A stretch of DNA of 64,000 nt from Pseudomonas sp. CHM02 (lineage in GTDB: Bacteria > Pseudomonadota > Gammaproteobacteria > Pseudomonadales > Pseudomonadaceae), in assembly GCF_000612585.1 (NCBI RefSeq), contig NZ_JFCA01000018.1:1-64000 (forward strand), read 5' to 3'. Below are positions 9,398 through 19,349 of this stretch, one piece after another. Both the position numbers and the translations under genes were made by a program. Under the pieces are notes generated by a model, which saw nothing but the letters and a program-made list of their open reading frames with translations, was not told the DNA's origin and did no database searches. Positions within the stretch are counted from its first letter, which is position 1. Each line of letters starts with the position of its first letter.

Positions 9398-12256
9398 ATG
9401 CTTGAGCTCACTGTAGAGCAGATTTCCATGGGCCAGGTGGCTGTGGATAAATCTGCTGCCTTGCACCTGCTCGCTGGCAAACTGGTGGCCGACGGCCTGG
9501 TCGCCGAGGGTTATCTCAGCGGTTTGCAAGCCCGTGAAGCCCAAGGCTCGACCTTTCTCGGCCAAGGTATTGCCATCCCCCACGGCACCCCCGAAACCCG
9601 CGACCAGGTGTTCTCCACCGGTGTGCGCCTGCTGCAGTTCCCCGAAGGGGTGGACTGGGGCGACGGCCAGATCGTATACCTGGCCATCGGCATTGCCGCC
9701 AAATCCGACGAACACCTGCGCCTGTTGCAACTGCTCACCCGTGCCCTTGGCGAAACCGACCTGGGCCAGGCGCTGCGCCGTGCCGGAACTGCCGAAGCCT
9801 TGCTGAAACTGTTGCAAGGCGCGCCGCAGGAACTGGCGCTGGATGCGCAGATGATCAGCCTGGGCGTGTCCGCCGACGACTTCGAGGAGCTGGTTTGGCG
9901 TGGCGCACGCCTGTTGCGTCAGGCCGACTGTGTGAGCAATGGGTTCGCCGCTGTGTTGCAGCAGGTGGATGCGCTACCGCTCGGCGACGGCCTGTGGTGG
10001 TTGCACAGCGAGCAGACCGTCAAGCGCCCGGGCCTGGCGTTTGTCACCCCGGACAAACCCATGCGCTACCTCGGGCAGCCTCTCAATGGCCTGTTCTGCC
10101 TGGCCAGTCTCGGTGAAGCCCACCAGGTCTTGCTTGAGCGCTTGTGCGCCTTGCTGATCGAAGGTCGCGGCCAAGAGCTGGGGCGCGCCACCAGCAGCCG
10201 CGCCGTCCTTGAAGCGCTCGGCGGCGAATTGCCGGCGGACTGGCCCAGCGCACGCATCGCCCTGGCCAATGCCCACGGCTTGCATGCGCGGCCGGCGAAG
10301 ATCCTCGCGCAGTTGGCGAAAAGTTTTGACGGCGATATCCGCGTGCGCCTCGTCGATGGCCCGGTGGGCGCCGTGTCGGTGAAAAGCCTGAGCAAACTGC
10401 TGAGTCTCGGCGCGCGGCGCGGCCAGGTACTGGAATTTGTCGCCGAGCCGGCCATTGCCGGTGATGCACTGCCCGCGTTGCTGGCAGCGGTGGAAGAAGG
10501 CTTGGGCGAAGACGTCGAGCCACTGCCGACCCTGAGCACCCAGCCCGAAGCCCTCGATATCGAACCGGTGGTCAGCGCGCCTTTGGCCGGAAGCCAGATC
10601 CAGGCCATCGCCGCCGCACCGGGCATTGCCATCGGCCCTGCGCATATCCAGGTTCAACAGGTATTCGATTACCCGCTGCGCGGCGAATCCTCTTCCATCG
10701 AGCGCCAGCGCCTGCACGGCGCCCTGGCCGAAGTGCGCGGTGATATCCAGGGCCTGATCGAGCGCAGCCAATCCAAGGCGATCCGCGAGATTTTCATCAC
10801 CCACCAGGAAATGCTCGACGACCCGGAACTCACCGACGAAGTCGACACCCGTCTCAAGCAAGGCGAAAGCGCTGAAGCCGCGTGGATGAGTGTGATCGAA
10901 GTCGCTGCCAGGCAACAGGAATCGCTGCAAGACGCCCTGCTCGCCGAGCGTGCCGCCGACCTGCGTGATATCGGCCGTCGTGTGCTGGCGCAACTGTGTG
11001 GCGTTGAAACCGCCCAGGCGCCGAACGAACCCTACATCCTGGTGATGGACGAAGTCGGCCCGTCCGATGTTGCACGGCTTGATCCGGCGCGCGTCGCCGG
11101 CATCCTTACTGCGCGTGGCGGCGCAACGGCGCACAGTGCGATCGTCGCCCGTGCCCTCGGTATTCCGGCGTTGGTCGGCGCAGGTCCAGCGGTGTTGCTG
11201 CTGGCTCCCGGTACGCCGTTGCTGCTCGATGGCCAGCGCGGACGTCTGCACGTGGACGCCGACACCGCCACCCTGCAGCGCGCCACGGTTGAGCGCGACA
11301 CCCGCGAACAACGCCTGCAAGCCGCCTCGGCGCAACGCCATGAACCCGCGCAGACCCGCGACGGCCACGCCGTGGAAGTGTTCGCCAACATCGGCGAGAG
11401 CGCCGGTGTGGCCAGCGCGGTGGAGCAGGGCGCCGAAGGCATTGGCTTGCTACGCACCGAACTGATTTTCATGGCCCACCCACAGGCGCCCGACGAAGCC
11501 ACCCAGGAAGCCGAATACCGTCGTGTCCTCGACGGTCTCGCGGGCCGGCCGCTGGTGGTGCGCACCCTCGATGTGGGCGGCGACAAACCGCTGCCGTATT
11601 GGCCGATTGCCCAGGAAGAAAACCCCTTCCTGGGCGTGCGCGGCATTCGTCTCACCCTGCAACGCCCGCAGATCATGGAAGCGCAATTGCGTGCGCTGCT
11701 GCGTTCTGCGGATAACCGACCGCTGCGCATCATGTTCCCCATGGTCGGCAGCGTCGATGAATGGCGCGCAGCCCGCGACATGACCGAGCGCCTGCGCCTG
11801 GAAATTCCGGTGGCGGACCTGCAACTGGGCATCATGATCGAAGTGCCGTCGGCGGCACTGCTCGCGCCGGTGCTGGCCAAGGAGGTGGACTTCTTCAGCG
11901 TCGGCACCAATGACCTGACGCAGTACACCCTGGCCATCGATCGTGGTCACCCGACGCTGTCCGCCCAGGCCGATGGCCTGCACCCGGCGGTGTTGCAACT
12001 GATCGACATCACCGTGCGCGCCGCCCATGCCCATGGCAAATGGGTCGGCGTGTGCGGCGAGTTGGCGGCGGACCCGTTGGCGGTGCCGGTGCTGATCGGG
12101 CTGGGGGTGGATGAGTTGAGTGTGTCGGCCCGCAGCATTCCTGAAGTGAAGGCGCGCGTGCGCGAATTCAGTCTGAGCGAGGCCCAGGGCCTGGCGCAAA
12201 AAGCACTGGCGCTGGGCTCGCCTGCCGAAGTGCGTGCCCTAGTGGAGGCCGTGTAG
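9398..12256 (+). CDS. fruB: Fructose phosphotransferase fusion EIIA-HPr-EI
   Basis: A 952-residue fused PTS protein that passes phosphate from PEP to the fructose permease. Order of domains: EIIA-Fru (about 1-145, active His62 in GIAIPHGTPE), a linker, HPr (about 285-370, active His296 in HGLHARPAK), then enzyme I (about 400-952, active His579 in GGATAHSAIVARALG, with the PEP-binding barrel ending in VGTNDLTQY and GVCGELAADP). Pseudomonads use this single polypeptide as the energy-coupling chain for fructose. The stop TAG is followed at once by the ATG of fruK, so the genes form an operon. The upstream Cra operator is the likely control. Confidence 0.97.
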   Translation: MLELTVEQISMGQVAVDKSAALHLLAGKLVADGLVAEGYLSGLQAREAQGSTFLGQGIAIPHGTPETRDQVFSTGVRLLQFPEGVDWGDGQIVYLAIGIAAKSDEHLRLLQLLTRALGETDLGQALRRAGTAEALLKLLQGAPQELALDAQMISLGVSADDFEELVWRGARLLRQADCVSNGFAAVLQQVDALPLGDGLWWLHSEQTVKRPGLAFVTPDKPMRYLGQPLNGLFCLASLGEAHQVLLERLCALLIEGRGQELGRATSSRAVLEALGGELPADWPSARIALANAHGLHARPAKILAQLAKSFDGDIRVRLVDGPVGAVSVKSLSKLLSLGARRGQVLEFVAEPAIAGDALPALLAAVEEGLGEDVEPLPTLSTQPEALDIEPVVSAPLAGSQIQAIAAAPGIAIGPAHIQVQQVFDYPLRGESSSIERQRLHGALAEVRGDIQGLIERSQSKAIREIFITHQEMLDDPELTDEVDTRLKQGESAEAAWMSVIEVAARQQESLQDALLAERAADLRDIGRRVLAQLCGVETAQAPNEPYILVMDEVGPSDVARLDPARVAGILTARGGATAHSAIVARALGIPALVGAGPAVLLLAPGTPLLLDGQRGRLHVDADTATLQRATVERDTREQRLQAASAQRHEPAQTRDGHAVEVFANIGESAGVASAVEQGAEGIGLLRTELIFMAHPQAPDEATQEAEYRRVLDGLAGRPLVVRTLDVGGDKPLPYWPIAQEENPFLGVRGIRLTLQRPQIMEAQLRALLRSADNRPLRIMFPMVGSVDEWRAARDMTERLRLEIPVADLQLGIMIEVPSAALLAPVLAKEVDFFSVGTNDLTQYTLAIDRGHPTLSAQADGLHPAVLQLIDITVRAAHAHGKWVGVCGELAADPLAVPVLIGLGVDELSVSARSIPEVKARVREFSLSEAQGLAQKALALGSPAEVRALVEAV

Positions 12257-13177
12257 ATGGCAAGGATTCTGACCCTGACGCTGAACCCGGCGTTGGATCT
12301 GACGGTACGCCTGGCGCGCCTGGAACCCGGCGAAGTGAACCGCAGCGAAACCCTGCTGACCCATGCCGCCGGCAAAGGTGTGAACGTGGCGCAGGTGTTG
12401 GCCGACCTGGGCCATGAGCTGACCGTGGGCGGCTTCCTCGGTGAAGGCAACCCGCAGGCCTTTGAAGCGCTGATTGCACAACGCGGTTTCATTGATGCGT
12501 TTGTCCGTGTGCCCGGCGAAACCCGCAGCAATATCAAGATTGCCGAGCAGGATGGCCGGGTCACTGACATCAATGCACCGGGACCGCAGGTGACCGAGCA
12601 GGCGCAGAACGCCTTGCTGGAAAAACTGGCGCAGATGGCTCCTGGCTTCGATGCGGTGGTGGTGGCCGGCAGCTTGCCGCGCGGCGTCAGCCCGCAGTGG
12701 TTTCAAGGGCTGTTGGAACAGTTGAAACGCTTGGGTTTGAAAGTCGCCCTGGACACCAGCGGTGAAGCGCTGCGCGCCGGTTTGCTGGCCGGCCCATGGC
12801 TGGTCAAACCCAATACCGAAGAGCTGGCTGAAGCCCTGGGTGAGACCTCGGATGCAATCCGCCAGTTGCATCAGCAAGGCGTGGAACATGTGGTGGTTTC
12901 TGATGGTGCCAATGGCGTGAGCTGGTACAGCCCAAATGCAGCGCTGCATGCCACGCCGCCCAGGGTCACGGTGGCCAGTACCGTCGGCGCCGGCGATTCG
13001 CTGCTGGCCGGGATGCTCCACGGTCTGCTCACGGGTGATACGCCGGAGCAAACCTTGCGCCGCGCCACGGCGATTGCCGCGCTGGCGGTGACGCAAATCG
13101 GTTTTGGCATCAGCGATGACGCGCAGTTGGCGCGCCTCGAAAGCGGCGTTCTTGTGCGCACGCTGACAGAACAATAA
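12257..13177 (+). CDS. fruK: 1-phosphofructokinase
   Basis: PfkB/ribokinase-family kinase that turns fructose 1-phosphate into fructose 1,6-bisphosphate with ATP, after uptake by the PTS. The 306-residue length is normal. The sugar-binding AAGKGVNVAQVLADLG (about residues 36-51) and the catalytic GAGDSLLAGMLHG near residue 245, with the base Asp in GAGD, are intact. It starts directly after the fruB stop (TAGATG) and is 11 bases from fruA. By using up fructose 1-phosphate it also removes the inducer of Cra. Confidence 0.97.
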   Translation: MARILTLTLNPALDLTVRLARLEPGEVNRSETLLTHAAGKGVNVAQVLADLGHELTVGGFLGEGNPQAFEALIAQRGFIDAFVRVPGETRSNIKIAEQDGRVTDINAPGPQVTEQAQNALLEKLAQMAPGFDAVVVAGSLPRGVSPQWFQGLLEQLKRLGLKVALDTSGEALRAGLLAGPWLVKPNTEELAEALGETSDAIRQLHQQGVEHVVVSDGANGVSWYSPNAALHATPPRVTVASTVGAGDSLLAGMLHGLLTGDTPEQTLRRATAIAALAVTQIGFGISDDAQLARLESGVLVRTLTEQ

Positions 13178-13188
13178 GAGGGTTTGTG

Positions 13189-14895
13189 ATGAAGTTAGCC
13201 ATTGTTACCGCCTGCCCGAACGGCATGGTCACCAGTGTGCTGTGCGCCCGCTTGTTGGACGCCGCCGCGCAGCGCCAGGGCTGGAGCACCAGCGCTGAAG
13301 TGGTGGATGTGCAGCGCCCGGAGCGCCAATTGTCCCAGGCGATCATCGATGACGCCGAATGGGTGTTGCTGGTCAGCAGCGCCCCGGTGGACATGCAGCG
13401 CTTTGTCGGCAAGCGTGTGTTCCAGAGCACACCGGCCCAGGCGCTGGCAGATGTCGAAGCGGTACTGCGCCGGGGGGCTGAGGAGGCGCAGGTGTATGTC
13501 GCTGCCCAAGCGCCAGCCAAGCAAGCGCCGCGTATTGTCGCGATCACCGCCTGCCCGACTGGCGTCGCCCATACCTTTATGGCGGCCGAGGCCTTGCAGC
13601 AGACCGCCAAGCGCCTGGGCTACGACTTGCAGGTCGAGACCCAAGGCTCGGTCGGTGCCCGTACACCCTTGAGCCCGCAGGCCATCGCCGAGGCCGACGT
13701 GGTGTTGCTGGCCGCCGATATTGAAGTCGCCACCGAGCGCTTCGCCGGCAAGAAGATCTACCGTTGCGGCACCGGCATTGCCCTCAAGCAGTCCGAAGCC
13801 ATCCTCAACAAGGCTCTCGCTGAAGGTGCGGTGGAAAGCGCGGCCAGCGGTACGGTGGCCAAGAAGGAAAAAACCGGCGTCTACAAACACCTACTCACCG
13901 GGGTGTCGTTCATGTTGCCGATGGTGGTGGCGGGCGGGTTGCTGATCGCCTTGTCGTTTGTGTTCGGCATTCACGCATTCGAGCAGGAAGGCACCCTGGC
14001 GGCAGCGTTGAAAACCGTGGGTGATCGCGCCTTCATGCTGATGGTGCCGTTGCTGGCGGGCTACATCGCCTACTCGATTGCCGACCGTCCTGGCATTGCG
14101 CCCGGCATGATTGGTGGATTGTTAGCCGGTACATTGGGGGCGGGATTTATCGGCGGGATCTTCGCCGGTTTTCTCGCCGGCTACTGCGTCAAGCTGATCA
14201 CCCGTGCGGTGAAGTTGCCGCAGAGCCTGGAGGCGCTCAAGCCGATCCTGATCATCCCGTTGCTGGCGAGCCTGTTCACCGGCCTGGCGATGATCTACCT
14301 GGTCGGCCCGCCGGTGGCGCGCCTGCTCACCGCGCTTACCGACTTCCTGAGTACCATGGGCACCACTAATGCGGTGCTGCTGGGCATCCTGTTGGGCGGC
14401 ATGATGTGTGTCGACCTGGGCGGGCCGATCAACAAGGCGGCGTATGCGTTTTCCGTCGGCTTGCTGGCGGCGTCCAGCGGCGCGCCGATGGCGGCGACCA
14501 TGGCGGCGGGTATGGTGCCGCCGATTGGCATGGGCATCGCCACGTTGCTGGCACGCCGCAAATTCGCCCAGACCGAGCGCGAGGCCGGCAAGGCCGCGAT
14601 GATCCTCGGCATGTGCTTTATCTCCGAGGGCGCGATTCCATTTGCCGCCAAGGACCCGTTGCGCGTGATCCCGGCCAGCATTGCCGGCGGCGCCTTGACC
14701 GGTGCACTGTCGATGTACTTCGGCTGCAAACTGGCCGCGCCCCACGGCGGCCTGTTCGTGCTGGTGATTCCGAATGCGATGAACCACGCGTTGCTGTATT
14801 TGCTGGCAATCGTTGCCGGTAGCCTGCTGACGGGGTTGGTGTACGCGTTGATCAAGCGCCCGGAAGCGGTAGAGCTGGCCGTCGCCCCTGCCTGA
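13189..14895 (+). CDS. fruA: Fructose PTS permease EIIB'BC
   Basis: A 568-residue inner-membrane permease that imports fructose as fructose 1-phosphate. A degenerate EIIB' domain comes first (residues 1-100; CPNGM in place of the usual CPTGVAHT), then a functional EIIB with the phospho-accepting Cys122 in TACPTGVAHT, a short charged linker (about 220-230), and an EIIC domain with eight or more membrane segments carrying GGPINKAAYAF and ISEGAIPFAAKDP. The ATG at 13189 is preferred over the GTG one codon earlier. It is the last gene of the operon; an inverted repeat starts five bases downstream. Confidence 0.96.
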   Translation: MKLAIVTACPNGMVTSVLCARLLDAAAQRQGWSTSAEVVDVQRPERQLSQAIIDDAEWVLLVSSAPVDMQRFVGKRVFQSTPAQALADVEAVLRRGAEEAQVYVAAQAPAKQAPRIVAITACPTGVAHTFMAAEALQQTAKRLGYDLQVETQGSVGARTPLSPQAIAEADVVLLAADIEVATERFAGKKIYRCGTGIALKQSEAILNKALAEGAVESAASGTVAKKEKTGVYKHLLTGVSFMLPMVVAGGLLIALSFVFGIHAFEQEGTLAAALKTVGDRAFMLMVPLLAGYIAYSIADRPGIAPGMIGGLLAGTLGAGFIGGIFAGFLAGYCVKLITRAVKLPQSLEALKPILIIPLLASLFTGLAMIYLVGPPVARLLTALTDFLSTMGTTNAVLLGILLGGMMCVDLGGPINKAAYAFSVGLLAASSGAPMAATMAAGMVPPIGMGIATLLARRKFAQTEREAGKAAMILGMCFISEGAIPFAAKDPLRVIPASIAGGALTGALSMYFGCKLAAPHGGLFVLVIPNAMNHALLYLLAIVAGSLLTGLVYALIKRPEAVELAVAPA

Positions 14896-14899
14896 CCCC

Positions 14900-14971
14900 G
14901 TAGGAGCCGGCTTGCCGGCGATGAGGCCCTTGAATCCTGCATGAATTGCAAGGTCGCCATCGCCGGCAAGA
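14900..14971. repeat. REP doublet, GTAGGAGCCGGCTTGCCGGC type (right arm truncated)
   Basis: The left arm GTAGGAGCCGGCTTGCCGGC is complete. The right arm has CGCCATCGCCGGCAAG but then runs into AGGGTG instead of CCGGCTCCTAC, so it has lost its outer half. It follows fruA directly and may act as its 3' hairpin. Confidence 0.75.
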
Positions 14972-15037
14972 GGGTGTCATCTGGCTTTCATCCCGACGTG
15001 GTTAAGTTTCCCTTTTGATACTCAAGAGGGCACCTGC

Positions 15038-16579
15038 ATGAGTCACTTCGACCTCGGCCGCCGCCGCGTGATGCAAGCCGTCGGCGCCGGCCTGTTGTTG
15101 CCGGGCCTGGCCCCGGCGGTGATCGCGTCGGTCAAGGACCGGCCGCAACTCACCGACGGCGTGCAGTCCGGCGACCTGCTCGGCGATCGCGCCATGATCT
15201 GGAGCCGCAGCGACCGGCCGGCGCGCATGGTGGTCGAGTGGGACACCCGCAGCGTTTTCAGCAACCCGCGCAAATTCATCTCGCCCCTGGCCGACAATCG
15301 CACCGACTTCACCGCCCGCGTCGAACTCACCGGGCTGCCCGTCGACCAGGCGATCTTCTACCGCGTGCACTTCGAGGATGCCCAGACCGGCATCGCCAGC
15401 GAGCCGTGGTTCGGCCATCTGCGCAGCGTGCCGCAACAGCGCCGCGATATCCGTTTTGTGTGGAGCGGCGACACGGTTGGCCAAGGCTTCGGCATCAATC
15501 CGGACATTGGCGGCATGCGCATCTACGAAGCCATGCGCCTGCGCCTGCCGGACTTCTTTATCCACAGCGGCGACACCATCTACGCCGACGGCCCTGTGCC
15601 CGCGCAGCTCACCGTCGAAGACGGGCGCATCTGGCGCAATCTCACCACTGAGGCCAAGAGCAAAGTCGCCGAAACCCTCGATGAGTATCGCGGCAATTAC
15701 CGCTACAACCTGATGGACGAAAACGTACGCCGCTTCAACGCCGAGGTGCCGCAGATCTGGCAGTGGGACGACCATGAAGTGGTGAACAACTGGTCGCCGA
15801 GCAAGCAACTGGATGAGCGTTACCAGACCAAGGACATCAACACCTTGGTGGGCCGTGCGCGCCAGGCCTGGCTGGAGTATTCGCCCATGCGCCGGCAAAG
15901 CGCCGATGGCGGCGGGCGGATCTATCGCAAGCTCAGTTATGGTCCGCTGCTGGATGTGTTCGTGTTGGATATGCGCAGCTATCGCGGGCCCAACGATGCC
16001 AATCTGGGCGGTGAAAAGCCCTTCCTCGGCCGCGAACAATTGGACTGGCTCAAGCGTGAACTCAAGGCATCCCAGGCGCAGTGGAAGGTGATCGCCGCCG
16101 ACATGCCCATCGGCCTCGGCGTGCCCGACGGTGAGGTCAGCCCCGGCGTGGCGCGTTGGGAAGCCATCGCCAACAACGACCCGGGGGCGCCGCAAGGTCG
16201 CGAGCTGGAAATTGCCGAGTTGCTGGGCTTTTTAAGGGCGCAACAGGTGCGTAACCATGTGTGGCTGACGGCCGATGTGCATTACTGCGCAGCGCACCAC
16301 TACCACCCGGATCGCGCGGCGTTCCAGGATTTCGAACCGTTCTGGGAATTTGTCGCCGGGCCGTTGAATGCGGGGAGTTTCGGGCCCAACCCGCTGGATA
16401 AAACCTTCGGCCCCGAGGTGGTCTTCGAGAAAGCGCCGCCGGCGCAGAACACGTCACCGTTCGCCGGGTTTCAGTTTTTTGGCGAGGTGCAGATCGATGG
16501 GCAGACCGCGGAGTTGACGGTCATCCTGCGCGACCTGGATGGCGTCTCGGTGTTCGAACAAAAGCTGCAACCCGCCTAA
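15038..16579 (+). CDS. phoD: PhoD-type alkaline phosphatase/phosphodiesterase, Tat-exported
   Basis: A 513-residue secreted phosphatase of the PhoD family, calcium/iron enzymes that release phosphate from mono- and diesters outside the cell. The N-terminus has a twin-arginine signal (GRRRVMQAVGAG, residues 7-18) followed by a hydrophobic stretch, so it is folded before export. Metal-site motifs visible are SGDTIYADGP, WDDHEVVNNW and the C-terminal LTADVHYCAAHHY. The gene stands alone between two inverted repeats. I see no clear Pho box in the 140 bases upstream, so phosphate control is not shown. Confidence 0.93.
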   Translation: MSHFDLGRRRVMQAVGAGLLLPGLAPAVIASVKDRPQLTDGVQSGDLLGDRAMIWSRSDRPARMVVEWDTRSVFSNPRKFISPLADNRTDFTARVELTGLPVDQAIFYRVHFEDAQTGIASEPWFGHLRSVPQQRRDIRFVWSGDTVGQGFGINPDIGGMRIYEAMRLRLPDFFIHSGDTIYADGPVPAQLTVEDGRIWRNLTTEAKSKVAETLDEYRGNYRYNLMDENVRRFNAEVPQIWQWDDHEVVNNWSPSKQLDERYQTKDINTLVGRARQAWLEYSPMRRQSADGGGRIYRKLSYGPLLDVFVLDMRSYRGPNDANLGGEKPFLGREQLDWLKRELKASQAQWKVIAADMPIGLGVPDGEVSPGVARWEAIANNDPGAPQGRELEIAELLGFLRAQQVRNHVWLTADVHYCAAHHYHPDRAAFQDFEPFWEFVAGPLNAGSFGPNPLDKTFGPEVVFEKAPPAQNTSPFAGFQFFGEVQIDGQTAELTVILRDLDGVSVFEQKLQPA

Positions 16580-16590
16580 ACCCCGCCCCC

Positions 16591-16675
16591 TGTGGGAGCC
16601 AGCTTGCCGGCGATGAGGCCCTTGAGTCCTGCATACATCTCAAGGGCGCCATCGCCGGCAAGCCGGCTCCTACAG
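16591..16675. repeat. REP doublet, TGTGGGAGCCAGCTTGCCGG type
   Basis: Facing arms TGTGGGAGCCAGCTTGCCGG and its near-complement ending CCGGCTCCTACAG flank a 45-base spacer. The spacer shares GATGAGGCCCTTGA and TCCTGCAT with the copy at 14900-14971, so these two copies, 1.6 kb apart, probably come from one recent ancestor. It lies between the convergent phoD and piuB genes. Confidence 0.85.
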
Positions 16676-16687
16676 TAAAGGGGGAGG

Positions 16688-19213
16688 TCAGTAGACGTCG
16701 CGGCGGTAGCGGCCTTGCTCGATCAGCCGCTCCACGGCTTCATCACCGAGTATGTCCACCAGCGCCTGATCCACGCCGGCCGCCATGCCTTGCAGGCTCC
16801 CGCACACATAAATCGACGCGCCTTCCGCCAGCCATCTGCGCAGGACCTCGGCCGATTCACGCAGCCGATCCTGCACGTAGATTTTCTCTTCCTGATCGCG
16901 GGAAAACGCCAGGTCCAGCAACGCCAGGTCACCACTGGCCAGCCAGCCTTGCAACTCGTCCTGGCACAGGAAGTCATGCTTGATATTGCGTTCGCCGAAC
17001 AGCAACCAGTTGCGCTGCTGGCCATCGGCAATACGCGCCTTGAGCAAACTGCGCAGGCCCGCCAGGCCGGTGCCGTTGCCCACCAGGATCAGCGGCACCG
17101 GCGCATCCGGCAGGTGGAAGCCACTGTTGCGGCGCAGGCGCAGGCTGATGCTTGAGCCGATGGCGGCGTGCTCGGTGAGCCAGCCACTCGCCAGTCCCAG
17201 GCTGCCGTCAGGGTGGCGCTCCTGGCGCACGATCAATTCCAGCACGCCATCGCTGGCAATCGATGCAATCGAGTATTCGCGCATGCCCAGGGGCACCAGC
17301 GCGTTGACCAGCGCCTGAGCGTGCAGGCCCACCAGGTGAGTGCGGTTGTCTGGCAGTTGGCGGGTGGACAGGGCTTGGTTGAGCGGTTGTGCCAAGCCCT
17401 CGATCAATACGCCATCGCTGCCCGCCAGGCCCAGGCCTTCGAGGAAGTGTTCGATGGCCCAGGGGCAATTGCGTGGCAGCACTTCCACCAGGTCGCCGGC
17501 TTGCCAGCTGTGGGGCGAAGGCGAGGTGAGGCCCAGCAAATACACATCCGAGCCGCTGCTATCACGGTTGAGCAGGGTGCGTTGGCTGAGCGTCCAGTTT
17601 TCATATTGGGCGGTCGGCCAGGCGGAGACCGAAGCTTGGCCGGTGAGTTGGCCAAGCTGTTGTTGCCAGTGCAGCAGGGCGGTGGTGTCGCCGCTGTCGA
17701 CTTCCACCGGGGCGAACAATGGGTTGCCACCCTGGTTGGTCAGCCAGAAGTGCAGACGCCGCGCAAAGCCGCAGAAGTGTTCGTACTGACGATCACCCAG
17801 GGCCAGCACCGAATAGTTGAGGCCCTTGAGGGACAGGTCCTGGCCGAGCACGCTGCGCTCGAAACTTCGGGCGCTGTCGGGGGCTTCGCCGTCGCCGAAG
17901 GTACTGACCACGAACAGTGCATTCTCCGACTGGCGCAGGTCATCCTGGCTGACGCTGCCCAAGGGCTGCACCTTCACCGGCAGGCCGGCCGCCTGCAATT
18001 GGCCAGCCGTTTGCCAGGCAAGCTGTTCGGCAAAACCGCTCTGGCTGGCAAAGCCGATCAGCCACGCCGGTGCGTCACTGTGGTTGGCCGTGAGGCCTTT
18101 TCGCGCATCACGCACCTGGCGCTTTTTACGCCGACGGTCCAGGTACAGCAGCCAGCCGGTGATGAAGAACAACGGCATCAGCACCGAACTGATGGTGAGG
18201 ACAATTCGCCCCACCAGGCCGAAGTAGCTGCCGGTGTGCAGCGCGTAGACGCTGGTCAGCAGCTTGGCGCCGAGGCTCTTGGTGGCGTACCGGTCGTGGG
18301 ATTTGACCTCGCCGGTGGCCGGGTCCAGGTTGATCTGGTTCAGTGCGCGGTCATGGGGCGAGTTTTCCAGCAGGTAGTAGACGGTGGCCGGTTGCCCGGC
18401 GACGGCCGGCATGCGGATGTTGTAGGCACTCAAGCCGGGGCCGGCGTTGCTGTAGATGCTGCTCCAGATCGCATCGTAGTTGGCCACGGGCGCCGCGCCT
18501 TCGGGTGCCGGGCCGCGCTTGCGCACCCGCTCGTTTTGCGGCGCGTCGGACAGCAGTTTGGTCAGGCCTTGGCTGTACCAGTCGTAGGACCAATACAAAC
18601 CGGTCAGCGCTGACAGCAGGTAGGCCAGCAGGCACCAGGTGCCGAATACCGAGTGCAGGTCCCAGTTGAAGGCTCGGCCCTTTTTGCCCCAGTCCAGCGT
18701 CAGCCAGGCGCGCCAGCTCGCCACTTGGCGCGGCCAGCGCAGGTACAGGCCGGAGAGGCAGAAGAACACCAGGATCAGCGTGCACGCACCGGTGATATTG
18801 CGCCCGGTATCGCCCATCACCAGGAATCGGTGGAATTGCAGCAGGAAGCCGAAGACGTCCTGGCCGACCACATCGCCCATGTAGTCGCCGGTGTAGGGAT
18901 CGAAGTAGCGCAGCTGGCCACGGCGCTCGCCGGGCGGCGGGGTGAAGAACACACGGGCGGCGTTGCCGCTTTCGCTCTCGACGAACAGCATGGCCACGGT
19001 CTGGCCCTCGGTGGCCTCCAGCTTGCGCACCAGCTCGGCGGGCGGCAGTACGCCGGCGTCGCGTTTTTCCACAGTCAGCACGCTCGGGTTGAGCGCCCGC
19101 AGAATTTCATCCTGAAACGAGACCGAAGCCCCGGTGATCCCCATCAAGGCCAGCACCAGCCCGGCGGTAATGCCGAAGAACCAGTGCAACTGGAACAGGG
19201 TTTTCTTCAACAC
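16688..19213 (-). CDS. piuB: PepSY-domain flavoreductase fusion (probable siderophore-iron reductase, PiuB type)
   Basis: An 841-residue fusion. The N-terminal half (1-370) is a PepSY-associated membrane protein with spans near 12-32, 142-160, 190-212 and 335-360. The C-terminal half resembles the sulfite/cytochrome P450 reductase chain: a flavodoxin domain (about 385-520; [27 protein letters not shown]), then FAD binding ([12 protein letters not shown]) and an NADPH part ([29 protein letters not shown]). Such proteins move electrons from NADPH to the periplasmic side; next to a siderophore receptor the expected substrate is ferric siderophore. That role is inferred from the neighbours. It lies downstream of piuA beyond a strong terminator. 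Confidence 0.85.
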   Translation of the reverse strand: MLKKTLFQLHWFFGITAGLVLALMGITGASVSFQDEILRALNPSVLTVEKRDAGVLPPAELVRKLEATEGQTVAMLFVESESGNAARVFFTPPPGERRGQLRYFDPYTGDYMGDVVGQDVFGFLLQFHRFLVMGDTGRNITGACTLILVFFCLSGLYLRWPRQVASWRAWLTLDWGKKGRAFNWDLHSVFGTWCLLAYLLSALTGLYWSYDWYSQGLTKLLSDAPQNERVRKRGPAPEGAAPVANYDAIWSSIYSNAGPGLSAYNIRMPAVAGQPATVYYLLENSPHDRALNQINLDPATGEVKSHDRYATKSLGAKLLTSVYALHTGSYFGLVGRIVLTISSVLMPLFFITGWLLYLDRRRKKRQVRDARKGLTANHSDAPAWLIGFASQSGFAEQLAWQTAGQLQAAGLPVKVQPLGSVSQDDLRQSENALFVVSTFGDGEAPDSARSFERSVLGQDLSLKGLNYSVLALGDRQYEHFCGFARRLHFWLTNQGGNPLFAPVEVDSGDTTALLHWQQQLGQLTGQASVSAWPTAQYENWTLSQRTLLNRDSSGSDVYLLGLTSPSPHSWQAGDLVEVLPRNCPWAIEHFLEGLGLAGSDGVLIEGLAQPLNQALSTRQLPDNRTHLVGLHAQALVNALVPLGMREYSIASIASDGVLELIVRQERHPDGSLGLASGWLTEHAAIGSSISLRLRRNSGFHLPDAPVPLILVGNGTGLAGLRSLLKARIADGQQRNWLLFGERNIKHDFLCQDELQGWLASGDLALLDLAFSRDQEEKIYVQDRLRESAEVLRRWLAEGASIYVCGSLQGMAAGVDQALVDILGDEAVERLIEQGRYRRDVY

Positions 19214-19297
19214 GTCTGACCGCCTCGTCTATCTGAATATGTAGGGCACGGCGCGCATTATGCCGTGGCTTGTCGAGAAACATTCTGTTTTACACGC

Positions 19298-19330
19298 AAA
19301 AGCCCCACGCATCCGATGCGTGGGGCTTTT
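19298..19330. terminator. Bidirectional Rho-independent terminator between piuA and piuB
   Basis: A perfect 15-bp stem (AAAAGCCCCACGCAT and its complement) with a CCG loop, flanked by A and T runs on both strands. It lies 20 bases past the piuA stop. Because piuB is downstream on the same strand, piuB probably has its own promoter or depends on read-through. Confidence 0.92.
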
Positions 19331-19349
19331 TGCTGCTTGGCGCCGCTGG

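Noticed and set aside
17168..18613. 481-codon plus-strand frame opposite piuB
   Set aside because: No domain signal; the minus strand shows ordered flavodoxin and FNR motifs.
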